DNA of 26,244 nucleotides from Minisyncoccota bacterium. Its GTDB lineage: Bacteria; Patescibacteriota; Microgenomatia; Levybacterales; UBA12049. The notes under the pieces are model-generated. The model saw only the letters and a list, made by a program, of their open reading frames with translations, was not told the origin of the DNA and made no database searches. Shown in pieces: positions 7,879 through 14,127 of the stretch. Numbering within the stretch: position 1 is the stretch's first letter; every line of letters begins with the position of its first letter. Both the position numbers and the translations under genes were made by a program. The stretch is from assembly GCA_025449795.1 (NCBI GenBank), contig JANWIQ010000003.1, positions 1 through 26,244 of the forward strand, in the 5' to 3' direction.

Positions 7879-9415
7879 ACTCTTTTGGCTCCTCCAATGG
7901 TCCGATTGCCTTTTCTACAGCTTGTACAATTTCACCTTTTCTCACCATTTCTTTTATTTTTTCGACGTCTTTATAAATTACTTTATCTTCTGCAAGGTAG
8001 GGAACTTGAGAACGAATTAATGCATACGCTGCTTGTATACCTTTGCCTGGTTTTTTTCCTTTTTTAAAGTCTAGCGCTTGGCAACCAAGCATGAGCTCAA
8101 TTGCCAATACATATTGGGTATTTCGTAAAATTCGTAATATTTTTAGTGCGGCATTTGTCCCCATGGAGCAGTCATCTTCCTGTCCAGCAGATACGGGAAT
8201 TGAATCTACAATACCAGGGTAGCAAAGAATTTTATTCTCATTTACCAGCGCAGCTGAGGCGTATTGCGGCATCATAAAACCAGAGTTAAGTCCGCCGTTT
8301 TCTATAAGAAAGGCAGGCAGTATTTTGCTGTAATAAGGGTTATTCATTCGCTCTTGTCGTATTTCACTCGCATTTGCATACTCCTGTGTAGCGATTGCCA
8401 TAGTCTCTAGAGGCATGCAAATGGGTTGTCCGTGAAAGTTGCCTCCCGAGATAACTTCTTCTGTGTCAACAAAAATGAGCGGGTTGTCTTGGGCCGCATT
8501 CATCTCTGTAGTAAATTGTCGCTTTACCCAATTAAGCGCTTCACGACTGGCGCCGAGAATAACCGGAGCACAGCGAATAGAGTAGGCATCTTGTACCCTT
8601 GTAGGGGGGCCTGCAAGAATTTCACTTTTATCCAAAAGACGTCTGAGGTTTCTTGCAGATATTACTTGCCCGTCAAATTTTCTGGCAAGCGCAATTTTTT
8701 CATTGAGTGCAGCATACACAACTTCTATTGCTTCCATTGTCATACCACAGGAAATTTCTGAAACTTTCGCAATATTGAGCGCATCATACAATTCCAAGGA
8801 TCCCATGCCTACCATAAATGTATCTCCATTAATGAGTGCTAGTCCTTCTTTTGCCAAAAGTGAGAGTGTTGGGATTCCCGCAAGTTGCATTGCCTTTTTA
8901 CCTGGCATTCTAACGCCTTTATAAAAAGCTTCTCCTTCTCCCAATAGGGGAAGAGTCATCATGGCAAGAGGCGCTAAGTCTCCGCTAGAGCCAACTGATC
9001 CTTGTTCTAGAATTAGGGGAGTTACTCTTTTGTTGAGCATTTTCACTAAGGTTTCTAAAATAAGTGGTCTTGCGCCGGAAAGGCCAGATGCCAAATAGTT
9101 AGCGCGGCAAAGCATTGTTGCTCGCACGACATCTTCTTTGGCAGGATCGCCAACGCCCATGCTGTGACTGCGGACAAGATTCATTTGTAGTTGTGCTGCC
9201 TTTTCAGGATCTATAAATACTTGAGAGAATTCTCCAAACCCAGTTGTCACGCCATAAATTTTTACTTTCTCATCAATTTTTTTCTGCAAGACAGCATAAC
9301 TTTGCTCTGATTTTGTAAAAGCTCCTTCATCAATACTGACTTCAGCATAATTTCTTGCTACTGCTTTAATTTGATCTATTGTTAAATTTTTCCCATTAAT
9401 AATTACTTTTTTCAT
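7862..9415 (-). CDS. Histidine ammonia-lyase-like enzyme (MIO family)
   Basis: 517 residues. Every active-site position of Pseudomonas HAL has a counterpart: Y54 (YGVTTGFG), S83-H84 (the histidine-type selectivity pair, where PAL and TAL differ), N196 (LINGDTF), Q275, Y278 and R281 (VQDAYSIRC), F327 (SGGNFHG) and E413 (AGQEDDCSMG). The MIO cofactor tripeptide is Ser143-Ser144-Gly145, not the usual Ala-Ser-Gly. Family members remove ammonia from His, Phe or Tyr, or move it to the beta carbon as aminomutases. The S-H pair and Glu413 favour histidine, giving urocanate. No other hut gene is present. The start at 9415 is preferred over an ATG at 9433 because AAAGGA lies 6 bases before it, while GGAGG abuts the upstream ATG with no spacing. 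It is expressed behind a terminator/antiterminator. Confidence 0.88.
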   Translation of the reverse strand: MKKVIINGKNLTIDQIKAVARNYAEVSIDEGAFTKSEQSYAVLQKKIDEKVKIYGVTTGFGEFSQVFIDPEKAAQLQMNLVRSHSMGVGDPAKEDVVRATMLCRANYLASGLSGARPLILETLVKMLNKRVTPLILEQGSVGSSGDLAPLAMMTLPLLGEGEAFYKGVRMPGKKAMQLAGIPTLSLLAKEGLALINGDTFMVGMGSLELYDALNIAKVSEISCGMTMEAIEVVYAALNEKIALARKFDGQVISARNLRRLLDKSEILAGPPTRVQDAYSIRCAPVILGASREALNWVKRQFTTEMNAAQDNPLIFVDTEEVISGGNFHGQPICMPLETMAIATQEYANASEIRQERMNNPYYSKILPAFLIENGGLNSGFMMPQYASAALVNENKILCYPGIVDSIPVSAGQEDDCSMGTNAALKILRILRNTQYVLAIELMLGCQALDFKKGKKPGKGIQAAYALIRSQVPYLAEDKVIYKDVEKIKEMVRKGEIVQAVEKAIGPLEEPKEYERPY

Positions 9416-9492
9416 ATAGGTTCCTTTCCACATCCTCCTTCGCTATAGCTTTGGAAGGATTGTGTATTGTTTTATATATTGTTTTTGAACAC

Positions 9493-9516
9493 AAAAAAAC
9501 CTCCCGCTTGGGGAGG
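9493..9516 (-). terminator. Intrinsic terminator between the regulator and the ammonia-lyase gene
   Basis: On the minus strand CCTCCC-CAAGC-GGGAGG is followed by seven T. It is a standard Rho-independent terminator, placed after the regulator gene and 78 bp before the ammonia-lyase ATG. No strong promoter is visible between it and that ATG, so downstream expression probably relies on read-through. Confidence 0.85.
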
Positions 9517-9562
9517 CGACATAGACACGTCAACAACTCCCCTAGGTGAGGGAAGTATGGTG
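9493..9562 (-). promoter_or_regulatory. Candidate His-codon attenuator (1:2, 2:3, 3:4 pairings)
   Basis: Read on the minus strand. Two His codons (CAC CAT, 9562-9557) near the end of the regulator gene are followed at once by segment 1 CUUCCCU (9555-9549). Segment 1 pairs perfectly, with one G-U, to segment 2 AGGGGAG (9543-9537). Segment 2 GGGGAG can instead pair with segment 3 CUCCCC (9515-9510), which is the 5' arm of the terminator. The regulator's TAG stop lies directly before the GGGGAG of segment 2. A ribosome stalled at the His codons would cover segment 1 and free segment 2 to open the terminator. One reaching the stop would cover both segments and allow termination. The pairings are visible in the sequence; the function is inference. 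Confidence 0.55.
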
Positions 9563-9853
9563 TGCTTTTTTATTTTGTTTACTTATTTTTTGTAACATAA
9601 ATTTATATCCTCCTAATTTCCCATTAAGCCATTTTTGAATTCGCGCAATCGTGGTACTGCTCATGCCGGTTGCCTTTGTTATTTTTTCATATGGCTCTTT
9701 TTTATCGAGCATTTGGGCAACCTGCCAACGATTACTAAATTCTTTTATTTCTGCCTCTGTGAGCAAGTCTCGAAAAAACCTTTTGCATTCATCAACATTT
9801 TTTAGCAATAAAATTGCCTTGTATAAATGCTCAGTTTTCTTATCAACTTTCAT
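9542..9853 (-). CDS. TrpR-family transcriptional repressor, YerC/HisR type
   Basis: 103 residues of the TrpR superfamily, YerC/YecD branch. The all-helical core runs from residue 5, with the conserved LLTEAEIKEFSNRWQVAQML. The helix-turn-helix is at about 54-76 (PYEKITKATGMSSTTIARIQKWL), followed by GGYKFML. TrpR-family proteins are dimers that bind operators when a small ligand, usually an amino acid, is present. YerC-type members of Gram-positive bacteria have been linked to histidine genes (recalled from the literature, where the name HisR is used). Here the gene heads a cluster with an ammonia-lyase of histidine type and hisS. The C-terminal tail SKQNKKAHHTSLT, beyond the family core, carries the His-His pair used in the attenuator model. 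The start has no SD, and the expected leader is about 26 nt. Confidence 0.9.
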   Translation of the reverse strand: MKVDKKTEHLYKAILLLKNVDECKRFFRDLLTEAEIKEFSNRWQVAQMLDKKEPYEKITKATGMSSTTIARIQKWLNGKLGGYKFMLQKISKQNKKAHHTSLT

Positions 9854-9860
9854 AATTCAA

Positions 9861-9880
9861 TACTTTATTCAAGTAAAGTA
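9861..9880. promoter_or_regulatory. Operator-like palindrome 1 at the transcription start
   Basis: TACTTTA-N6-TAAAGTA, perfect 7-bp arms, centred at 9870.5. It covers the expected +1 of the regulator promoter. It has the same arms and spacing as palindrome 2, 32 bp away (about three helical turns). Confidence 0.7.
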
Positions 9881-9885
9881 AAAGC

Positions 9886-9914
9886 ATAATACTACTTTAT
9901 CTAAATAAAGTCAA
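9886..9914 (-). promoter_or_regulatory. Promoter of the regulator gene
   Basis: On the minus strand TTGACT (9914-9909), a 17-bp spacer and TATTAT (9891-9886): a near-consensus sigma-70 type promoter. Transcription would start near 9879. Confidence 0.8.
9894..9911. promoter_or_regulatory. Operator-like palindrome 2 over the -35 and spacer
   Basis: ACTTTA-N6-TAAAGT with perfect arms, centred at 9902.5. It overlaps the -35 box and the spacer, so a bound repressor would block RNA polymerase. Confidence 0.7.
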
Positions 9915-9952
9915 GCAGAGAGGAGGAGGAAATAAAGAGGAGGTAATAAAGA

Positions 9953-9976
9953 TTCCAATATACCAGTATACTGGAA
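9953..9976. repeat. Palindromic site CCAGTATACTGG
   Basis: CCAGTATACTGG (9963-9974) is a perfect 12-bp palindrome. The outer TTCCA/TGGAA pair at 9953 and 9972 also matches. It lies in the 150-bp gap upstream of the regulator promoter and downstream of the AI-2E gene. It could be a further operator or part of a transcript end; nothing decides this. Confidence 0.35.
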
Positions 9977-10002
9977 AGTAGATTTTCGCAGGTGCGTGCC
10001 TA

Positions 10003-10021
10003 TTCCACCCTTGGGGTGGAA
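10003..10021. repeat. Hairpin downstream of the AI-2E family gene
   Basis: TTCCACCC and GGGTGGAA are exact inverted copies around TTG. It is placed where the AI-2E transcript should end, but there is no T-run, so terminator function is uncertain. Confidence 0.4.
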
Positions 10022-10064
10022 GGCTAAAATTGATATAGTTTGATAAATTTGATAAAGATTAAGT

Positions 10065-11063
10065 TTATTTTGCTTCCTGCATGAAGTGTCTATACAGGCG
10101 ATGGAGGGTAACCACAAGAATACTCAGGACTGGGACGCCAAAAATAGCGCCAATAGGGCCAAGGATTTTATATCCCACAATAAAGGACAACAGCACCACA
10201 ATAGGGTGGAGCTTGAAAGCTTTGCCCAAAATCTTTGGGATAACAATATTGAATAATACTTGTTGGAAAGCAAGAAGCACAAGAAAAACAATAAGTCCTA
10301 TGGTAGGATTGGCAAGAAATGCGATAACTACGGGGGGAATAATTCCCAATACAGGTCCTACGAGAGGAATAATAGTAAGGATGCCGGCAATGACAGCGGT
10401 GGATGCCGCAAAATCTACAGAGAATATGCGAAGCACAATCCAAGTTGCAATTCCCGCAATAATACCAACGAGTAGCTGCACGCGCAGAAATGAGCCAAAT
10501 GTTTTATCGATGAGCTCTTGGGTAAATACTGCATGTTCGTGCCATTTTTTGGGGAGCAAATTATAAAATTCCCGCACAAAACGCTCTTTATCGATAACCA
10601 AATAGACCGAAATAATCAGGACAAGAAATACATAAAAAAGGAATGTCGCAACCGATGGGAGAAGAGAAATAGATCCCTGAAGAGAGGTGAAAATAGTATT
10701 GCTAAATGTATGTACAAATTCAGGAGAAGACTTGAAATATGATGGCAAAACTTTTGCAAGCGTTTGCATTTGGGCGCCAAGTGCTGGGATAAAAAGAATA
10801 ACCGTGAGGACCAAGATGCCAAAAAATGCGGTATAAATAATGCCTGCAGCAGGACCCCTTCTCAGCTTTGTCCATGTGGACACTCTTTCTACCGATGGTT
10901 CAAAAACGACACTAATTATCCATGCAAAAAAGAGGATAACAAATGCATCAGAAAACATGCCCAAAAATTGCCAGCTAATCTGGAGAAGGTAAATGGCAAC
11001 AGCAATCGTAAGAAGGAGAATAAGTAATTGCGTCGAGCCAAATTGTTTTTTCCACGTATCCAT
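10065..11063 (-). CDS. AI-2E family transporter (PF01594 type)
   Basis: 332 residues with the family's layout. Two or three N-terminal helices (LLILLLTIAVAIYLLQISWQFLG and following) lead to a soluble middle part. A C-terminal bundle contains the conserved GILTIIPLVGPVLGIIPPVVIAF and LGPIGAIFGVPVLSILVVTL. Members export small molecules or ions (TqsA, Na+/H+ antiporters), and the name does not prove autoinducer transport. It is followed by a 150-bp gap and preceded by a short heptamer repeat. The ATG is embedded in TATAATGG, so the start is not supported by an SD. It could be expressed with the M24 peptidase gene 75 bp upstream. Confidence 0.85.
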   Translation of the reverse strand: MDTWKKQFGSTQLLILLLTIAVAIYLLQISWQFLGMFSDAFVILFFAWIISVVFEPSVERVSTWTKLRRGPAAGIIYTAFFGILVLTVILFIPALGAQMQTLAKVLPSYFKSSPEFVHTFSNTIFTSLQGSISLLPSVATFLFYVFLVLIISVYLVIDKERFVREFYNLLPKKWHEHAVFTQELIDKTFGSFLRVQLLVGIIAGIATWIVLRIFSVDFAASTAVIAGILTIIPLVGPVLGIIPPVVIAFLANPTIGLIVFLVLLAFQQVLFNIVIPKILGKAFKLHPIVVLLSFIVGYKILGPIGAIFGVPVLSILVVTLHRLYRHFMQEAK

Positions 11064-11073
11064 TATAACTTAA

Positions 11074-11098
11074 GGATAAAGGATAAAGGATAAAGGAT
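11074..11098. repeat. Heptamer tandem repeat before the AI-2E gene
   Basis: GGATAAA repeated about 3.6 times, 10 bp upstream of the ATG. On the minus strand TTGATC (11101-11096), 17 bp, then TATCCT (11078-11073) could be a weak promoter whose -10 lies in the repeat. A change in copy number would shift the spacing by 7 bp. Confidence 0.6.
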
Positions 11099-11138
11099 CA
11101 AGAAGGAAAATATAACGCCTCAAGGGGGAGTTTCCAAA

Positions 11139-12224
11139 TTAAAGAACAAGTAATGCTTTCGATGATGTGGTAAGAATTTGTGGACCATTTTTTGTTACCA
11201 CAACAATATCTTCAATGCGCATGCCAAATTCTCCCGAAAGGTAGATGCCAGGCTCGATAGAGAAAATCATGCCTTCGGTAAGCATTGTTTGGGAAATAGG
11301 AGAAAGTCGAAAACCATCGTGAACCTCGATGCCAATACTATGTCCGAGTGAGTGGGGAAAATTTGGAAAACCATGGTGCATAAGGTATTCTCTCGCCACT
11401 GTATCCACAGCGCTTGCAGCAATGGGAGCTTTCTGGGTCTGAAGAAAGTTATATGCTTTTTCCTGGGCTGTATGCAGGGTTTCGTATGCGTGTTTTTCTT
11501 TCTTGGTGGGATTTCCTACAAAGAGGGTTCGAGACATATCCGAGCAGTAATTATCTACTTTTGCTCCAAAATCAAGTAACACAATATCTTTCTGCTGCAA
11601 TGGGGTGGTAGTGGATGTATGATGGGGGACTGCAGCATTTTTTCCAAAAGCGACAATAGTTTTAAAAGATGGTTCTGCACCTTCCTGGCGCATAAAGGTA
11701 TCCAGTTGGAGCGCTACCTCTTTTTCGGTTATGCCGGGCCTTATATATGGTTGTATCTTTTCAAAAGCACGATCACTCGTTGCACAGGCTTTTGCAATGA
11801 GAGCAATTTCTTCTGCATCTTTTGCAAATCGTATACGAGAGATAGAAAGTGGTGCAAGCGTAAGGTGTTGCTTGTGCAGTATGTCGTATTCTGCAACAGT
11901 AAGGTTGTCTGCCTCAAAGCCAATTTTGTCTACATATTTCTTTTTTGTAATTTCTTTGACATGCTCCCAAAATGGTTTGCCTCCCGCAGAAGAAATATCC
12001 AAAAAGTCAAAATAGGGGGCAGCGTGCATCAGTTCCTCTTTATATAAAAAACTGGAAATAATATATTGGTTTTTTTCTGTAATAAAAATATATGCTTCGC
12101 GTTCGGTTGGGGAGAGAAAATCAAAATGTGTAAGATAGGTAATAGTCGCAGTTGTGGTCACCAGCATTCCGTCGAGACTATGTTCTTGAAGAATTTTTCG
12201 GATTTTCTTTATTCTTTCTTCCAT
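11139..12224 (-). CDS. M24-family Xaa-Pro aminopeptidase
   Basis: 361 residues. The N-terminal creatinase-like domain (about 1-125) is followed by the pita-bread catalytic domain. All five metal ligands are visible: D in DFGAKVDNYCSD, D in SDMSRTLF, H in FPHSLGHSIGIEVHDGF, E in IFSIEPGIYL and E in MRIEDIVVV. It is a cytosolic dinuclear metallopeptidase removing an N-terminal residue before proline. Its length equals standard PepQ/PepP-like enzymes. The ATG is 6 bp after an extended -10, so translation is probably leaderless. Confidence 0.92.
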   Translation of the reverse strand: MEERIKKIRKILQEHSLDGMLVTTTATITYLTHFDFLSPTEREAYIFITEKNQYIISSFLYKEELMHAAPYFDFLDISSAGGKPFWEHVKEITKKKYVDKIGFEADNLTVAEYDILHKQHLTLAPLSISRIRFAKDAEEIALIAKACATSDRAFEKIQPYIRPGITEKEVALQLDTFMRQEGAEPSFKTIVAFGKNAAVPHHTSTTTPLQQKDIVLLDFGAKVDNYCSDMSRTLFVGNPTKKEKHAYETLHTAQEKAYNFLQTQKAPIAASAVDTVAREYLMHHGFPNFPHSLGHSIGIEVHDGFRLSPISQTMLTEGMIFSIEPGIYLSGEFGMRIEDIVVVTKNGPQILTTSSKALLVL

Positions 12225-12230
12225 GGGAGT

Positions 12231-12239
12231 AGTATACCA
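12231..12239 (-). promoter_or_regulatory. Leaderless promoter of the M24 peptidase gene
   Basis: TGGTATACT on the minus strand (extended -10) ends 6 bases before the ATG at 12224. Confidence 0.55.
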
Positions 12240-12242
12240 AAA

Positions 12243-13013
12243 TTATTGTGACTGTTTCCCTGTCCCTATGGAAATTGTTGGAGAAAGTGTGGCAGTTGGG
12301 AGTACCGGAAGGACTGTGCCAATTGCAGGATTAATAGGAAGGGATGGGAAAATAATGCTGCGGGAGACAATGATCTCTTTGGTATTCTGCTTATCTGGAT
12401 AGCCAACGACAAAAATTCGTTGACCTACCTGCAAATGGGAAAATCCTGACCGTGTTATCCCGGTAGCGCTGTCATACGCATTTGTTTTGGTAACATCCTC
12501 AATTTCTGCGACGAGTTGGCTACCATCATTTTCGACGACGGTAAGGGTAAAATTTGTTTTATCTATTCCAGCAATTGCGCCATGAATATATCGTGGAAGG
12601 AGTAACACGGTAACAAAACGAGCAAGAATTCTTCGTGAGTCTTTATTATACAGCCCAAGTACGCCCAGGGTCATATTTTTTGTGACATCGGAAATACCAA
12701 ATGTTGTATTTCCTGAAGAGTGAAATTGTGTCAGCTCATCCACATCAATAAAATGAATATTTCCGTCTTGGTCCTTGAGGGTAATTTGTGTAGAAGAGCT
12801 ATCGGTGACCGTCCCGATTATCCCTTTTTTCTCAACAAGTTTTAGCTGAGCCACTTTTGAAGCAATTTTATCTTTCAGGTCATTAATTTGTTGCTCGATC
12901 TGTGTCGTAATTGCCTGGTTAGGCGTAGGGGTAGGGGACATCGCAAAAGAAGAGCTAGTTACTGTCTGGAATAGCAGGAAGAGTATATTGCTTATTAAAA
13001 ATAATCTTTTCAT
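12243..13013 (-). CDS. Secreted protein of unknown function, DUF5666-like repeats
   Basis: 256 residues with a signal peptide (MKRLFLISNILFLLFQTVTSSSFAMS). A Pro/Thr linker and a short coiled-coil-like helix (QIEQQINDLKDKIASKVAQL) follow. Two beta-rich modules come next: GIIGTVTDSSSTQITLKDQDGNIHFIDVDE and HGAIAGIDKTNFTLTVVENDGSQLVAEIED. Their G-x-V/I-T-x-I...T-x-T-V pattern resembles the small OB-like DUF5666 domains of Gram-positive and CPR envelope proteins. The C-terminus is a Pro/Thr-rich tail. It follows the next gene after 4 bp, so the two form one transcript. Role unknown; possibly cell-surface. The DUF assignment is by appearance only. Confidence 0.7.
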   Translation of the reverse strand: MKRLFLISNILFLLFQTVTSSSFAMSPTPTPNQAITTQIEQQINDLKDKIASKVAQLKLVEKKGIIGTVTDSSSTQITLKDQDGNIHFIDVDELTQFHSSGNTTFGISDVTKNMTLGVLGLYNKDSRRILARFVTVLLLPRYIHGAIAGIDKTNFTLTVVENDGSQLVAEIEDVTKTNAYDSATGITRSGFSHLQVGQRIFVVGYPDKQNTKEIIVSRSIIFPSLPINPAIGTVLPVLPTATLSPTISIGTGKQSQ

Positions 13014-13017
13014 AGGG

Positions 13018-13440
13018 TTAAAAGTTTTCTGTTGAATAGGTTATGGTAATTACTTTTTCTGCCTCTTGTCCATCAGAATTCACCGCAGTTACGTGGATAT
13101 AATTTTCGTCATTCCCTATAAGTACCGTGGTAGAAAATGCGCCTGTGCCGCTGGGGGTAATCACTTGATCGGATGTATCAGTAGAGATTATCACGGTTGC
13201 TTTTGGATCTGTACGGCCTGTAACAGTAACGGTTTTGTTGTCGGTAACTGAGGTGTCTTGGGGAGTATCAATCACCAGCACGACTGGTGTTGTTGTTGGG
13301 GTAGGGGTCATGATATGGACTGTTTTTATTTGAGAAGGGGAAAGGGTTTTGGTTGACTGATACAAATAAAATCCAACTCCTGCAACAATAAGTCCTCCAA
13401 GAACGGCAAAAAAAGCAAGCAATAATTTTTCAATTTTCAT
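13018..13440 (-). CDS. Membrane-anchored protein with one Ig-like domain
   Basis: 140 residues from the chosen start. One N-terminal membrane segment (LLLAFFAVLGGLIVAGVGFYLY) is followed by a Thr/Pro-rich stalk (MTPTPTTTPVV). A single bacterial Ig-like domain follows (IDTPQDTSVTDNKTVTVTGRTDPKATVIIS through NYIHVTAVNSDGQEAEKVITITY), with the G-R-T-D/P-x-A-x-V and N-x-I-x-V-x-A pattern of Big-type domains. The reading frame is open for 23 more codons upstream to 13509. That part holds a TTGACA-N17-TATTAT promoter, so ATG 13440 is the likely start. It is the first gene of a two-gene envelope operon and is divergent from the gene at 13538. Confidence 0.75.
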   Translation of the reverse strand: MKIEKLLLAFFAVLGGLIVAGVGFYLYQSTKTLSPSQIKTVHIMTPTPTTTPVVLVIDTPQDTSVTDNKTVTVTGRTDPKATVIISTDTSDQVITPSGTGAFSTTVLIGNDENYIHVTAVNSDGQEAEKVITITYSTENF

Positions 13441-13480
13441 ACAACATGAAAGTGGCAGAAGCACCCGGATAGTACGCACC

Positions 13481-13509
13481 ATAATACGGCAAATGCATGT
13501 CATTGTCAA
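13481..13509 (-). promoter_or_regulatory. Strong promoter of the Ig-like protein operon
   Basis: TTGACA (13509-13504), 17 bp, TATTAT (13486-13481) on the minus strand. One of the best promoters in the window. It fixes the start of the downstream gene at 13440 with a leader of about 35 nt. Confidence 0.8.
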
Positions 13510-13537
13510 AGGTTTTACAATATGCTAGGATGAAGGA

Positions 13538-14044
13538 ATGGAAATAGCGCTTGTCGGTCCTACCTCTCTGAGAATAAAAGGAAAACTTGCCGCACTGGCA
13601 GTAGATCCTGTTGCCAAAACAAAAATCCTAGCTGAAGCAGTGTTGCTGTTGTCGGGAAAAGATGCACAGGTAGAAGGGTCACGACTTTCTATTTCTGGAG
13701 CAGGTGAGTATGAAGTGGGGGGAGTAAAAATAACCGCTCTCAAACATGAATCTAGTATTGCGTATTATGTAAGTTTGGACGGGATGACGGTCCTCGTTGC
13801 CAAGGCAAGCGGTCTGAAGGGGAAAGAAAACCTTCGAGACGTAGAGATTGCGGTGGTACTCGCAGATGGACTTGTTGACCCTTCTATTCTTGCGACTGTT
13901 GCAGATGGACTTGCGATATTTTATGGACCATTTGCAAAAGAAAATATGCACGCAATGGGAAAAAATGTTGAACCTGTTGGGAAATATGCAACCACAAAGG
14001 AAAAACTGCCTGTAGAAATGGAAGTAGTACTGCTCTCGCAATAA
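13538..14044 (+). CDS. Degenerate metallo-beta-lactamase-fold protein
   Basis: 168 residues. The opening MEIALVGPTSLRIKGKLAALAVDP and the later ISGAGEYEVGGVKITAL match the strand pattern of small COG2220-like metallo-beta-lactamase-fold proteins, in which a strand ends with VDP and a later strand carries GEYEV. The HxHxDH metal motif is absent, and no histidine stands at any of the other ligand positions. Catalysis by the usual mechanism is therefore excluded. It probably keeps the fold for a structural or binding role. It ends at TAA 14042-14044, 83 bp before dnaB. The call rests on fold-pattern resemblance only. Confidence 0.55.
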   Translation: MEIALVGPTSLRIKGKLAALAVDPVAKTKILAEAVLLLSGKDAQVEGSRLSISGAGEYEVGGVKITALKHESSIAYYVSLDGMTVLVAKASGLKGKENLRDVEIAVVLADGLVDPSILATVADGLAIFYGPFAKENMHAMGKNVEPVGKYATTKEKLPVEMEVVLLSQ

Positions 14045-14105
14045 GTTAAAAGTAGGAAGTTAAAAATTAAAAGTCCATGAAATATCATTAAAAAAACTTT
14101 TAACT
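14044..14105. repeat. Inverted repeat before dnaB
   Basis: AGTTAAAAGT (14044-14053) and ACTTTTAACT (14096-14105) are exact inverted copies. AAGTTAAAAATTAAAAGT lies between them and TTTTTCATTTTTCATTT follows. It could end the transcript of the preceding gene or be a dispersed A/T repeat. Confidence 0.5.
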
Positions 14106-14127
14106 TTTCATTTTTCATTTTTCATTT

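Noticed and set aside
9415..9433. Longer ammonia-lyase start MWKGTY at 9433
   Set aside because: The GGAGG touches that ATG with no spacing, while the ATG at 9415 has AAAGGA at a normal distance and matches the family's N-terminus.
11074..11098. Short tandem repeat considered as a CRISPR fragment
   Set aside because: Seven-base units without spacers and no cas genes in the window.
11063..11098. TTTATCC repeats as a cluster of DnaA boxes
   Set aside because: Only TTATCC is shared; the ACA end of the box is missing in every unit.
13441..13509. N-terminal extension of the Ig-like protein to 13509
   Set aside because: The segment contains a TTGACA-N17-TATTAT promoter, and the MKIEKLLLAFF start gives a normal membrane anchor.
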